From contig CM037589.1 of the NCBI GenBank assembly GCA_021018995.1, positions 61,702,101 through 61,766,100 of the forward strand: a stretch of DNA of 64,000 nt. Reading direction: 5' to 3'. The notes under the pieces were generated by a model. That model worked only from the letters and a program-made list of their open reading frames with translations. It did not search any database and was not told the origin of the DNA. The stretch is from Chloranthus sessilifolius (Eukaryota; Streptophyta; Magnoliopsida; Chloranthales; Chloranthaceae). Below, one piece after another: positions 21,301 through 29,959 of this stretch (positions are counted from its first letter, which is position 1; every line of letters starts with the position of its first letter). The translations under genes and the position numbers were made by a program.

Positions 21301-22622
21301 TGGTATTATTGAATTATGTAATAGACCCTAATATCAACCAAAATGTCTAAATTGCTCTTTTAATTATTGAATTACTAGTAAACCTTATTATTCATATAAT
21401 TGGCTATGGGAGCCTTTGATTTATTAAATTACTTTTATACCCATTACAATCACCTATATGCCTCGGAAGCCTTTTTATTAATTAAATTATCATACATCCC
21501 CCATTTGAACCACTTAAATGTCCCAAACCCTCTTCTATGCATGGAATTACCAAAAGACTCCTTAATATGAAATGTAAAATCTTATACAAATGTTACCTCT
21601 CTAAAACAACTTTGAACATTCTGTATTAGGTGTTACATGAGAAGAGGAGCAAGAGCAAGAGAGGAAGAAGTAAGGCAAGAGGGGTGGTTTTCGAATTGAG
21701 AGGAGGTGGAGTATGCGTAGTGGAATGTAAGGTGACGATCGTGGCTTGTGGAGCATTGGGTAGTCCTGGTCTATTGAAGAGAAGTGGATTGAGGAATCCT
21801 AATATTGGAAAGCATCTCCATCTCCATCCAACGGTAATGGCGTGGGGCTACTTCCCTGCTCGCAGGGGCGGCGGTGAGGAAGAGAAGAGGAGCTACGAAG
21901 GGGGTATAATGACTGCGATGTGCACTGCAGTGGCTAATTTTAATACGACGGGATACGGGGCAGTGATACAAACGCCGGCATTGCACCCTGGCATGTTCTC
22001 AGTACTCATGCCATGGGTTTCAAGCTTCGATATGAAGGAGAGGATGAGCAGGTTCTCACGAACTGCCCACATTTTCGCCCTCGCCAGGGACAAAGGGTCG
22101 GGGACAGTAAACCATCCCTCCAATTCTCTGAGTTATGAATTGGATACGAAGACGGATGAGGTGAACCTGCAGAGTGGTGTGGAGAAGATGCTTAGGATTT
22201 TGGTTGCCGCTGGGGCTGAGGAGATAGGAACGCATCACCGACAAGGGTTGAGATTAAACGTGAAGCAAGCCAGCTCCCACGAGTTCGAGAGCTTCGTCAA
22301 GAGAGCTTCTGGGAGAAGATTGAGGAACGGGTCCACCCCAATTTGCTCAGCACATCAGATGGGTAGTTGTAGGATGGGGGTCGATTCTGAGACGTCGGTT
22401 GTTGATCAAAGGGCTGAGACGTGGGAGGTAGAGGACCTCTTTGTTGCCGATTCCAGCGTTTTTCCCACTGCTCTTGGGGTCAATCCCATGGTCACAGTTC
22501 AGGCCATTGCTTACTGCACTGCACAGACTCTGGTTCAAGTCCTCACAAGGAAGAAAGAAAGAAAGATAGATGATTTATTAATGATGAGTACCTTTGAATC
22601 CACCCACGCTGAAACACATTGA
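6855..22622 (+). CDS. FAO: long-chain fatty alcohol oxidase (GMC family), four exons
   Basis: FAD-dependent oxidase converting long-chain fatty alcohols to aldehydes with H2O2 release, an omega-oxidation step; plant members are membrane-bound. Exons 6855-7163, 7298-7567, 13192-14055 and 21630-22622 join in phase 0 with GT..AG introns into 811 codons without a stop. Domains: N-terminal region with SPRQMESL; hydrophobic stretches in exon 2; FAD dinucleotide motif VVIGSGSGGG near residue 284; GGGSAVNWS; GMC signature 2 (GALGSPGLLKRSGL, about 522-535); catalytic-region histidine in SAHQMGSCRMG (about 721); GVNPM (about 764). Plant relatives are usually around 740-760 residues. The excess is at the N-terminus and in a MITE-derived C-terminal tail. 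The ATG at 6855 is chosen because it follows the TATA box and 5' UTR-like tract. Introns of 5.6 and 7.6 kb are filled with transposons. Likely functional, although splicing across such introns is untested. Confidence 0.88.
7298..7567 (+). CDS. FAO: FAO exon 2 (codons 104-193)
   Basis: Acceptor GATCAG at 7292-7297, donor GGTAATT after CAG at 7567. It encodes VGGFLSVRLRHPSLILLRLV, LSTWYGTFMICG, FSEVSQQRREEIL and the hydrophobic run ending FFTQ. The hydrophobic segments are the likely membrane-associated part. The protein continues as FFTQ-VDEKNENPSW in exon 3, matching the family. Confidence 0.85.
7695..7790 (+). mobile_element. SINE fragment (3' half)
   Basis: AGAGGCCCGGGTACCCTA and ATTTATATCCTGTGCGGACC match the body of the full SINE at 38682-38899 (ATTTATATCCTGTGCTGACC). 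The tRNA-like head is missing. Confidence 0.45.
8019..8118. repeat. 53-bp tandem duplication
   Basis: Two copies of a unit containing CTCACCATTATATTCCCCTA and AAGATATCACAATCTCAA, differing at a few bases. Lies in FAO intron 2. Confidence 0.85.
8330..8630. mobile_element. MITE, family A
   Basis: Mirrored halves: GATCTTGAGATCATAGTCCT on the left and ACATGATCTCAAGGTCCC on the right, with ACGATCTCCATTG near the right end. More diverged than neighbouring copies. Confidence 0.55.
8704..9061. mobile_element. MITE, family A
   Basis: The left arm reads GAAACACATTGACTGCATTG and the right arm TGCAGTTAATGTGTTTCACA. The right terminus extends to AAACTTAAAGGTACTC, the mirror of the GAGTACCTTTAA end that the FAO-tail copy also shows. 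It lies directly behind the copy at 8330. Confidence 0.7.
10045..10385. mobile_element. MITE, family A
   Basis: The left arm has ATCATTGATTACTTTGAATC, AGATGATGAAGATTG and GGATCTTGAGATAATG. The right arm has ATGATCTCAAGATCCATTTT, CGATCTCCATT and CCAATCAATGATTTTG. Several small open frames on both strands here are products of the palindrome and are not genes. Confidence 0.65.
11740..12073. mobile_element. CCGAAACCG-word repeat, probable hAT-type remnant
   Basis: The left half is rich in GGACCGAAAC and AAACCGATT, and the right half is rich in the complementary CAGTTTCAG and TCGGTTAAC words. It ends CCGCACCCCT. The copy at 49621-50038 has the same composition and clear hAT-like ends, so this is probably a diverged member. 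No target duplication was found here. Confidence 0.4.
12077..12381. mobile_element. non-autonomous hAT-like element
   Basis: Starts CAGGGGCGTGGCCAAG and ends GTAGCTACGCCGCCAGTG; the reverse complement of the end, CACTGGCGGCGTAGCTAC, aligns with the start. It is flanked by CCCCTTCC (12069-12076) and CCCCTTGT (12382-12389), an 8-bp duplication with six matches. An internal repeat of about 90 bp is present (ATCTACATCATAGGTTTGG and TTCTACATCATAGATTTGG). It abuts the preceding repeat. Confidence 0.5.
12808..13108. mobile_element. MITE, family A
   Basis: The left arm CTGTTGACTGCTTTGAATTA is mirrored by AAAGGAGTCAACAG on the right, with GACATTGAGATCATGAG and GTGATCTCAAGATC inside. It ends about 80 bp before the FAO exon 3 acceptor. 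Confidence 0.65.
13192..14055 (+). CDS. FAO: FAO exon 3 (codons 194-481), FAD-binding core
   Basis: Acceptor TTCAG at 13187-13191; donor AAG/GTTTGT. It holds the GxGxxG FAD motif, LVLEKG, the GMC block STVGGGSAVNWS and the cysteine-rich HYCGWCCFGC typical of plant FAOs. The frame reads on after the donor into low-complexity Asn codons (from AATAAT repeats), which is intron, not protein. Confidence 0.9.
14461..14800. mobile_element. foldback MITE, family B, best copy
   Basis: The left arm AGAGCTACAACTTGCACATA, AGATTTGTACTGTGGCA is mirrored by TGCCACAGTACAAATCTCG and TAAGTTGTAGCTGTC on the right. The centre holds AGTCAAAGGCTATCATCTGA. Non-coding. Confidence 0.7.
15116..15263. mobile_element. 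CACTA-type MITE, 148 bp
   Basis: Ends CACTACAAAAAACAAGACTA and TAGTCTTAGTTTTTGTAGTG are inverted repeats. Inner GCAGCTAAAAACTGCCGC and GCGGCAGTTTTTTGGGAGC also mirror each other. Flanked by ATA on both sides, the 3-bp duplication expected for CACTA elements, although the right flank is a (TA)n run. Confidence 0.8.
15264..15322. repeat. (TA)n microsatellite abutting the CACTA MITE
   Basis: A pure AT run starting at the last base of the MITE. Open frames reading IYIYIY here are artefacts. Confidence 0.95.
16606..20535 (+). mobile_element. solo LTR, 3.93 kb, Ty3-gypsy (Del/Tekay-like)
   Basis: Starts TGTCACGACCCGAAA and ends TTTTTTGGGTCGTTACA, with inverted ends TGTCACGACCC/GGGTCGTTACA. Flanked by a perfect 5-bp duplication, ATCTG, at 16601-16605 and 20536-20540. 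No gag/pol frame, no second copy and no internal domain are seen, so it is best read as a solo LTR left by recombination. Del/Tekay chromoviruses are known for LTRs this long; that assignment is inference. A related remnant lies at 27158-35547. Confidence 0.8.
20718..21235. mobile_element. Mutator-like foldback element, 518 bp
   Basis: Terminal arms of roughly 200 bp: GGAAAATTTTCCAAATCGAC at the left and GTCGATTTGGGAAATTTTCC at the right. The mirror continues through TATAGTTTCACC/GGTGAAACTATA and CATAGTTTAAAATTT/AAATTTTAAACTATG. Flanked by a perfect 9-bp duplication TTTAATTTT (20709-20717 and 21236-21244), the length typical of Mutator-like elements. No transposase. Confidence 0.85.
21630..22622 (+). 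CDS. FAO: FAO exon 4 (codons 482-811), C-terminal GMC domain
   Basis: Acceptor GTATTAG at 21623-21629. It begins VLHEKRSKSKRGRSKARG, which joins to GCKALK of exon 3. It includes GMC signature 2 and the SAHQMGSCRMG and GVNPM motifs. The last 11 codons (STFESTHAETH) and the TGA lie in the terminal repeat of a family-A MITE that starts at about 22587. The ancestral C-terminus probably ended shortly after QVLTRKKERK. Confidence 0.88.
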   Translation: MLHEKRSKSKRGRSKARGVVFELRGGGVCVVECKVTIVACGALGSPGLLKRSGLRNPNIGKHLHLHPTVMAWGYFPARRGGGEEEKRSYEGGIMTAMCTAVANFNTTGYGAVIQTPALHPGMFSVLMPWVSSFDMKERMSRFSRTAHIFALARDKGSGTVNHPSNSLSYELDTKTDEVNLQSGVEKMLRILVAAGAEEIGTHHRQGLRLNVKQASSHEFESFVKRASGRRLRNGSTPICSAHQMGSCRMGVDSETSVVDQRAETWEVEDLFVADSSVFPTALGVNPMVTVQAIAYCTAQTLVQVLTRKKERKIDDLLMMSTFESTHAETH

Positions 22623-22972
22623 CTTCATTGAATCAGATGATTGAAATCGTTTATCCTTCCAATCTTTTACACGATCAATCTTGAGATCATAGGCGTACCA
22701 TCAAAAGGTCTAATTTTTATTTCATTTGGCACACACCCAAAAAAGCAACCTTAAAATCAATTTTGAGCATAAACATAATGTTGAGGTCACTTTTCTTAGA
22801 TGTGTGTCACCTAAAATAAAACACTGACCATTTGATGATATGCTCGTGATCTCAAGATCCATCATGTGAAAGATTGGAAGGATAAAAGATTACCATCATC
22901 TAATCTAACGCAATCAACGTGTTTTAGCCTGGGTGAACTCAAAAGTGAGTGAATTTAAAGTTACTCTTGATT
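22587..22972. mobile_element. MITE, family A, forming the FAO 3' end
   Basis: The left end GAGTACCTTTGAATCCACCC and CTGAAACACATTGACTTCAT is mirrored by GTGAATTTAAAGTTACTC and CAATCAACGTGTTTTAGCC on the right. The element starts inside the last FAO codons and provides the stop codon and the start of the 3' UTR. Confidence 0.75.
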
Positions 22973-23177
22973 AATCAATTATGAATTTGTTTATATAGCG
23001 TGTTAGGCATGTTCACTCTTAGAAGTACACTACTCATTCTATTTGTACACATGTCCCTATTTTATCTTATCCTATCTTGTCTATGTCATGATTTCTTCAA
23101 TGCCTATCATGGTGTGCCCAAATATGTGCACACAAATATTACTATTATTTTTATTTTTTAATCGCCAATATTAAATG

Positions 23178-25330
23178 TCACCACCCCAAATCTATGCATC
23201 TGGATCTCGAGTCGCAATCCAGACAGATCAGAAGAAAACACTAAAGTTGAATATTTTTTTTTAATTAGGGATCAAAACCAGATATCCAAATAATCATATT
23301 TATGATAAAGAGAAGAAACTTTCCTTTTTTTTAATTAAACCGGGTCAAACTATCTTAATATATTAAACTAATTACTACGTACCCGACACCAAGATCTGCA
23401 CCAGATAATACTTTTGAAAACTCCGTCAACTGATCTTTTTCCGATCCCTTTCCTTAACTGCAGGGTGGCTAAACCACCGTAAGAGCTAATCCATATGCTC
23501 CGCAAGTAACCATTCTAATACATATTGACTAAACCACTAACATAGAGCTAGTTTAAAATTATCAAATGTCAGTCTTAACATCTCTTTTTTCTTATTCAAA
23601 CTAATTAAATAATTCAGTTACCATCATGACTATATGTGATTATAAATAAATCTCGTACACAAGTCAATATCACATATAGATAGGAATCCAGTATCGTCAA
23701 CTACAGAGTACTACAGGGTGCTTTTCTCAGAGACCAGATAACAAATTTAGAGCAATTACATAATTCTCAAAGCACGGATCACAGATTCAGATCAGATAAC
23801 GAAATTACCACTAATAATAACATTTCAGATTTTGGGTATCATTGTATTTTGCAGTCCGATGTTTTTACTGAACTTAGGTTGGTATTAACGTTTCCCAGAC
23901 CATATACCATACAGATAATTCAGACAAATAGTTTTAGACCAAACAAATAAATCTGACAGGTAATTCCATATCAGACAAATAACTTAAAAATTTATACTTA
24001 AACTACCACAGCAGACTTATCGCTGTTGGGGTTTATTTTATAGCCAACCACACGAATACCAAGTGTTTTCCTCAACTCAGCTGTTAGTTGAGATCAGATA
24101 ATAGATAACAGAGCCGATATCAGATTTATAACCTGGTCAGGATCTTACAATTGTCCACTACGGACTCGGAGATATCATTTCATTGCCTTTCAAAAATTAT
24201 GGTATTCAAATCTAGTACAGAAATATCAGAAAACGTCAGAGCATATAAATTTATGTTCCAAAACTCCATCGGTCTTAAAACAAATCTAACTACTCATAAC
24301 ACATGCAAGTCAACCACAGTACAGATTCAGTTAGCAAATGTTTACACAATCATGTGTACAAATATAATATATTTAGTTATCAAATGTTTACACAGATAGG
24401 TGTAACCGGTATCACATATTCAATCACTAAATTTTTACACAATCAAGTGTAATCGGTATGCAATATGTAATTACCACATTTGTATACAATCAAGTGTAAC
24501 CGATATAACATATTCAACCCCAAATTATTACACAAATAAGTGTAACCGGTATAACATATTCAGTTACCAAATTTTTACACAAATATGTATATTATGTATA
24601 ACAAATTCAGTTACCAAATTTTTGTACTATATTTTCAGGTGTCACAAATTCAGATAACAATTATTTACACTGTCAGGTGTAGCATACACAGATAATAACT
24701 GTTTACACTTTTAGATATTACCGATTCAGGTAACAAATATTTACACTTTTAAGTGTAACTGATTCGACTGTTTTTCGGTTATACAATGTTTATAAAACTA
24801 ACATATCATACTACATGAAGCTCTTCATATGCCCCAGAGGGTGCAACATTAATACATCAATTCAGCTATCAACAATAAATTCAGCATTTATACGTCAATA
24901 AATGAATAAATTATAATATTACACTAAAATACATACTACCTTATATAGGTATGATATGCAGTACATATATGTACAATTCAAAATACATACATACGACGTA
25001 ACAAAGTCCGATTTCTAACAAATGCCGATTGCGAATCGAGAAATTAATATAGATATCGCCTGCATCAGGGTTTAAATAAAATATATGAGAATAGGTACTT
25101 GCCTCACAAAAAACGAGCAGCTATAGAGTCTGCCGTCGTCGTGAACGGCCACTATCTCTCTCTCTCTCTTTCTCTCTCCTTTCTTTTTCTCTTTCTCTCT
25201 TTTTCTTTCTTTTCTGTTTCTCTCTCTATGGCTCTTTCTTTTCTCTTGCTCTCTTCGTCTTTCTTTTTTTCTTTTCTTTGTTTTGATTTTGGCACGTAGC
25301 TGCCACAGAGCCCACGCCCACAACACTCCA
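23178..25330 (+). repeat. LTR-like repeat, second copy of the 14880 family
   Basis: Starts TGTCACCACCCCAAATCTAT and follows the 14880 copy in order (GATCTCGAGTCG, GGCTAAACCACCGTAAGAGC, AACCATTCTAATACATATTG, GGTACTTGCCTCAC, then a CT-rich tract at 25150-25270). Includes the minisatellite at 24310-24780. Boundaries are approximate and no coding domain is present. K/E-rich or S/L-rich frames in the CT tract are artefacts. Confidence 0.5.
24310..24780. repeat. minisatellite, unit about 60 bp, about eight diverged copies
   Basis: The repeated unit contains CAGTTACCAAATTTTTACAC, AATCAAGTGTAACCGGTAT and AACATATTC. Unit length varies between about 45 and 62 bp. Each unit has the near-palindrome TTACACnATnAAGTGTAA. 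Confidence 0.75.
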
Positions 25331-25539
25331 ATTTTAGAAACGCCTAGAAATCTCTTCTTTTATTCTTATTATAATATATTAAATAAATGTTATTAGTATA
25401 GCATATGATTATTATATATTCTATCTATATTAGCTCAAGATCAAACAGTCCCTAGTATATCTTAACGCACCTTCATGTACAATGGGCCAATTGATGAGGT
25501 ACCTCTAATGGCGTCAACCAAACTACTGGTTGGAATCCA

Positions 25540-25770
25540 GGTCTAAAATATTGTGATTGCCTTGAATCACATGATGATCTAATTTCATTTCAATCTTTCA
25601 TACATTGGCTCTCCTAAGACCATCACCTTATCATCATATGGTTAGTTTGTGATTACCAATCCTATGGTCCAGAGCCCATCAAATGGGTCGTAGTGTCACG
25701 TAGCACACATGTCCAAGACTAATCTCCATGCTCAGATCAAACAACGTCAATGATTTTAACACTTTTTTTA
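25540..25770. mobile_element. diverged MITE fragment
   Basis: TTGTGATTGCCTTGAATCAC, ATGATGATCTAATTTC and CAATCTTTCATACATTG resemble the left arm of family A. The right part is not clearly mirrored. Confidence 0.35.
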
Positions 25771-25874
25771 TTCCCTATATGATGTCATGTTTATCAGTCG
25801 ATGTGAACTACCCGTTTATGTACTTTAATATCAGCCATTAAATAAACACATAAACAAATGATATTATATAGAAT

Positions 25875-25976
25875 CGGGTCGGATCGAGTTCTTACAAATT
25901 GGGTCCTTACAAATTAGGTCGGGTCCGTACTAAATTGGGTCGGGTCCTTACAAAGCGAGTCGGGTCCTTACATTAA
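25875..25976. repeat. tandem repeat of a GGGTCGGGTCCTTACAAA-type unit
   Basis: Four to five imperfect copies of a unit of about 23 bp (TCGGGTCCTTACAAATTGGG and variants). Confidence 0.75.
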
Positions 25977-26078
25977 AGATCCTTGATCGGATGATATACA
26001 ATTGATTAATAGGTGTGATTCTTTTACTACGACGTGTTCAAATCATGAATAACCACCTAGACTATTTAGATTGATCTC

Positions 26079-26082
<4 letters not shown>

Positions 26083-26132
<50 letters not shown>
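26083..26132. repeat. (TA)n microsatellite
   Basis: TA run between the GGGTCC repeat and the family-A MITE; nothing else is recognised in 26133-26520. Confidence 0.95.
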
Positions 26133-26134
<2 letters not shown>

Positions 26135-26527
26135 CATATGACATAATTGTAGATGGTGAAAGATCAAATGTCTATTTTAATGATATAAGATCATTCAAAA
26201 GATTATTTTTATTTCACACGATGTCACCGAGTTGTGAGACGCCTCGGTCGGTCTCAGCGCTGTCCGAGACAACTCGGAAATCAGAGACTTCAAATCATGT
26301 TGCAGACTCATGTATGACAATGTCATAAGAGGACCTCAGGACATAAACTGAGCTTTAAGGAGGGGAGAAGTCTGTGCACATCTAAAAGGCCAAAAAAATT
26401 GCACAGCTAAGAAGATGTCAGCTCATTGTCTTACATGAGTCGGCGATGAACTGTTTTCTCATTATAGACAAATTCTTAAAACATAGCTCAATTTGAACCC
26501 ACCAAAATTCTAAGAAAGCCAATGTCG

Positions 26528-26795
26528 AATACCATTGAATCTTTGAATCAGATTTTGGAGATATTTTTGTCCCAATCTTTCACACAATAAATCTTGAGAC
26601 TATAGGCGTACCATTAGACCATCAAATTTTGATTCCACAAAGCACACATCTAACTTTTGGGATGCGTGTCAAATGGAAGCAAATCTGACCATTTTATTGT
26701 AAGACTAAGACCTCAGTATAGAAGATTAGGACCACAAATGATCTTCATCGTCTGAGTACACCGATGATTTTTGTACTTGATGCCCTTAGGGTTTT
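26528..26795. mobile_element. MITE, family A
   Basis: ACCATTGAATCTTTGAATCA, CCAATCTTTCACACAATAAA and GATCTTCATCGTCTGAGTAC give the usual mirrored layout, somewhat shortened in the centre. Confidence 0.55.
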
Positions 26796-27246
26796 TGAGG
26801 GTGGGTGCAAATAGAGCAATCCATTCTTAAATTTTGAATAACTATAATGAGATGGTATTAGATACCAGACCTAAATGCCAATGGGACCTTGTAACTTTTG
26901 GGGATGTCTGGCACTTAAAAACACAATCTTAAATCCATGAGTTATACAGTTCAAGTTGTCATAAATTTTGGTGCAAAAAATTTGCCTGTACGATTCAGCT
27001 TGGTCAAAGGCCACTGAAACTTGATCCAATGGTAGTGCACTCATCAATCTATCTCAACCAAATTGGTCAGATCTCAGAAAGTGCACACATACTTCTAAGC
27101 ACACAAATAAGTGAAAAGGCTTTTGATTACTTTCATTCATTGTTTTGGTGCTCAAAGTGTCACGACCTAAACCCTGGCCGATCTCAAGGGCTTAGAATTT
27201 CTTGTTATGATACCGTAAGCTTGTTAAGGCGATAAGCGGACATATA

Positions 27247-28344
27247 TGATGTGCAGTGAAATATCATAGTGAAATATGATGATATTTCACCTTTAAAGAC
27301 CTACATTTAGCTACCCAAAGAAAGCTATTTAATATGTTTTATATAGTTTTAGTGATTTACAGGTCTGGAGATGTGTTGAGCATAAAATAACCCAAAAGTT
27401 CAGAATATAACATCAAATTCGTGCTACCTTGGATCATCCAGAACTTATCTCGACTTGGAGCTTAATTTTGACCTTTAAAAAATTGGATTCATGAAATGAT
27501 TAAAACACTAAAGTTGTAGAGCTCGTCGCCTTCTTTCCAATGCCACAAGAATCGCCTCAATCTGACTTCGGGATAAAAAGTTATTACCAAAATACTAAGG
27601 CTATATCTGTTAAAGAGTTGGGCCGAGTTTCACGAAAATCTGCGAAGGTCGATCGATCGACCTAAACCCTCGATCAATCGACTTTGGACCAAATCTTTAT
27701 GTTTTTAAAGCTCAAAATTGGGGGGAAAAGTAGGGTTTTGAAATTAGACCCTATATAAGGGAGAATTAGAATTAGGGTTAAAAATATCTCTCTTTGGGGA
27801 GCCTTTTATTTTTTCAAGCATTGTTCTTTCCATTTCTTAGTTTTAAGTTCTAGATTAGTTTAATTTCGACATTTGAAGAATGATTGTACCGAGTTAGATT
27901 AAAGCTTTCGTGGATTTTTGTAGATCATTCCTTATGGTATTTTAATATCGTTTTCAATTTCTGCATTTATTGAGTTATTCATTTCAATTATGTGTGGCTA
28001 GTTTTATTAGGGATGGGGATCTAATGAACCCCATCCGAGGGAGTCATTTATATTAATACAAATCTGTGATTGAGATGTCAGATGCTTTTAAAGGCCCTAA
28101 TATTATTATTAAAAATGGTAAAATCTGATTTCAATCTGAGATCTAGGAGTTAATCATGCCCTATGATTTCATATCTGCAATAATGATTTTATCCTAATTA
28201 TTACCCATCTCGGGGCAAAGCTTTATTGTCATCTGAGGTGAGAGTGCTAATCACACATTTATGGGGTGTTAATCATACATCTCCTTGATTTTGGATTGAT
28301 AGTATAACTTTATCCCAGTGGTGAGTTCCAATCACTATCTGAGG
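27247..28344 (+). repeat. 5' LTR (truncated and joined to inverted LTR end)
   Basis: Matches 32312-33384 closely (for example CAGGTCTGGAGATGTGTTGA and CGATCAATCGACTTTGGAC in both). At 28344/28345, after CACTATCTGAGG, it changes abruptly to TTGTTGTGTAAATTAAGTTC, the reverse complement of the LTR's 3' end as seen at 33870-33930. Confidence 0.75.
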
Positions 28345-28850
28345 TTGTTGTGTAAATTAAGTTCTACTCGCAAGTGCACGAATCGTGATGTACTTAGTGG
28401 GCGTAGAGTACGACTGGGATATAGCCTTAGTATAAAAAAAATTTGAAAAAAATAATAATAATAAAAAAAATAAAAAATAAATTTTTTTTTTGAAAATTTG
28501 AAATCTGAAATCCAAAAAAAAAAAAAAAAAAAAAAATCAAGAAATAAAAAAAATATATATTCAAAAATTTAAATTTTGAAATTCAAAAAAAAAAAAATGA
28601 ATAGATAAATAAAAAAAATTTAAAATTTAAAATTCAAAATTTGAAATCCTAAAAATAAAATAAATAATTCAATCAATCGACATGTGTTGTCGATCAATCG
28701 ATTAAAATAAATAAATAAATAAAATAAAATAAAAATAAAAATTCAAAGTTTCAAATTTTGAAAAAATTCGCGATTGATCGAGTGAACCATTCGATCAATC
28801 GAATCTGAAAAAAAAAATTAAAAAAAAAATGTTTTTATTGGTGAAATCAT
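28345..28850. other. inverted LTR end and A-rich leader
   Basis: 28345-28425 is an inverted piece of LTR end. From 28426 to 28850 is A/AAT-rich low-complexity DNA with scattered ATCGATTGATCGA words. No gene. Confidence 0.6.
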
Positions 28851-28854
28851 GTCA

Positions 28855-29262
28855 ATGCATGAATTCAATCTAGAATCATGTGCTATTTGTGAAAATTCGA
28901 TGCACATTACACCTATGTGTCCTTTGAACAACTCAAATTATTACCCTGAATAAGTCCAGCCAAATCCTGTTTAGAACACTCATGACTTGCAGAGTGAATC
29001 TAATGATATGTGGGGGTTTAATCAACCTTCAATGTGTGATATGATGTCTTACTCTGATCAAAGTTACTGGCGGAGTCAATCCAATGGCATGTGTGAGTTT
29101 AATCAACCTCTAATATGTGATATGATGCCTTATGATGATCAAAGTTATCGGCAATGTCAACCTAATGACATGTGTGGGTTTAATCAACCTCCAATCTATG
29201 ATATAATGCCTAACGATGATCAAAGTTTTTATCCCAACAACTTTTCTTATGACTTTTCATAG
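28855..29262 (+). pseudogene. gag-like frame with CCHC knuckle and triplicated 26-residue repeat
   Basis: From the ATG at 28855 the frame gives a perfect CCHC zinc knuckle, CAICENSMHITPMC (28879-28920). Two stops follow (28951 and 28972), then three copies of a repeat of about 26 residues with core MCxFNQPxICDMMPYDDQSY (28987-29240), and the stop at 29260-29262. CX2CX4HX4C knuckles are typical of retroelement Gag. The repeat itself is not a family I recognise. The stops indicate decay, but the three repeat units remain in frame. Confidence 0.6.
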
Positions 29263-29583
29263 TAAACTCAATACTTTTAAGATACAGAATCATATAAATC
29301 AGCTCAAAATTCTTCTTACTCCTTAGAATATTTAAAAGGTTTGGTGTACACCAACACTCAAAGAATTTCTAAGATACAATCTCAAGTTAGTTAAATGATC
29401 GAGTACTTACAAATAGAAGATAAAATAGAGGAGTCCCTTATCAGTCAGAAATATCAACAGGACGAATTGGTTACTACGCTTGAGAATGACATAACGAGCG
29501 TTGAGGTAGTGCAAGTGTAAGGAAAAGAGGAAATAGAATGGAACGATACTGATGTCGAGGAGGGAATTGAGAATCAAATTGAG

Positions 29584-29958
29584 ATGAGGGAGAAAGAAAA
29601 TGACACCCTTACAACACCTGATAAGGGAGACATAACTTTTTCCAATGAGTGTGAAATTAATTTAGGGGAGAAAGAGGAATTTCAAATCTGTTGTCCGTTC
29701 ATTGAATACATAAATAATCAACAGAATGCCGAAAAAAGATTAATGGGTTTGAATCTGGAGTGCGATTGTGGGAATGTCAAGTACAGGGTAGAGATTGATC
29801 ATAATGGTGGCACTTGGGCACATCATGGGAGTGTAACTAAGTCCTTGATAAGAGAAATGCCTGGACGATTAAATAAATCACTAATCCTACTTAGAAATTT
29901 TTTTATGAAGATTTGGGATCCTGGTGGATTCGGAATGAATTTACATCTTGTAGATTAA
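29584..29958 (+). pseudogene. second open frame of the nested LTR element, unknown
   Basis: A 124-codon frame, acidic at first (EKENDTLTTPDKGDITFSNE) and then VKYRVEIDHNGGTWAHHG. It lies on the same strand downstream of the knuckle frame, within the element's interior. No family recognised; probably a decayed Gag-region or accessory frame. It is followed by poly(A)-rich DNA. Confidence 0.35.
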
Positions 29959-29959
29959 T

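Larger units (their letters stand above)
14056..21629 (+). other. FAO intron 3, nested transposons
   Basis: A 7.6-kb intron. Order: (AAT)n tract, MITE B, LTR-like repeat with an inserted CACTA MITE, a 3.9-kb solo LTR inserted in that repeat, a Mutator-like foldback, and 385 bp of AT-rich DNA (21245-21629) where nothing was recognised. No coding exon was found in it. Confidence 0.8.

Noticed and set aside
25072-25326. K/E/R-rich minus frame and S/L/F-rich plus frame
   Set aside because: Both come from the CT-rich tract in an LTR-like repeat; no domain and no homologous frame in the sister repeat.
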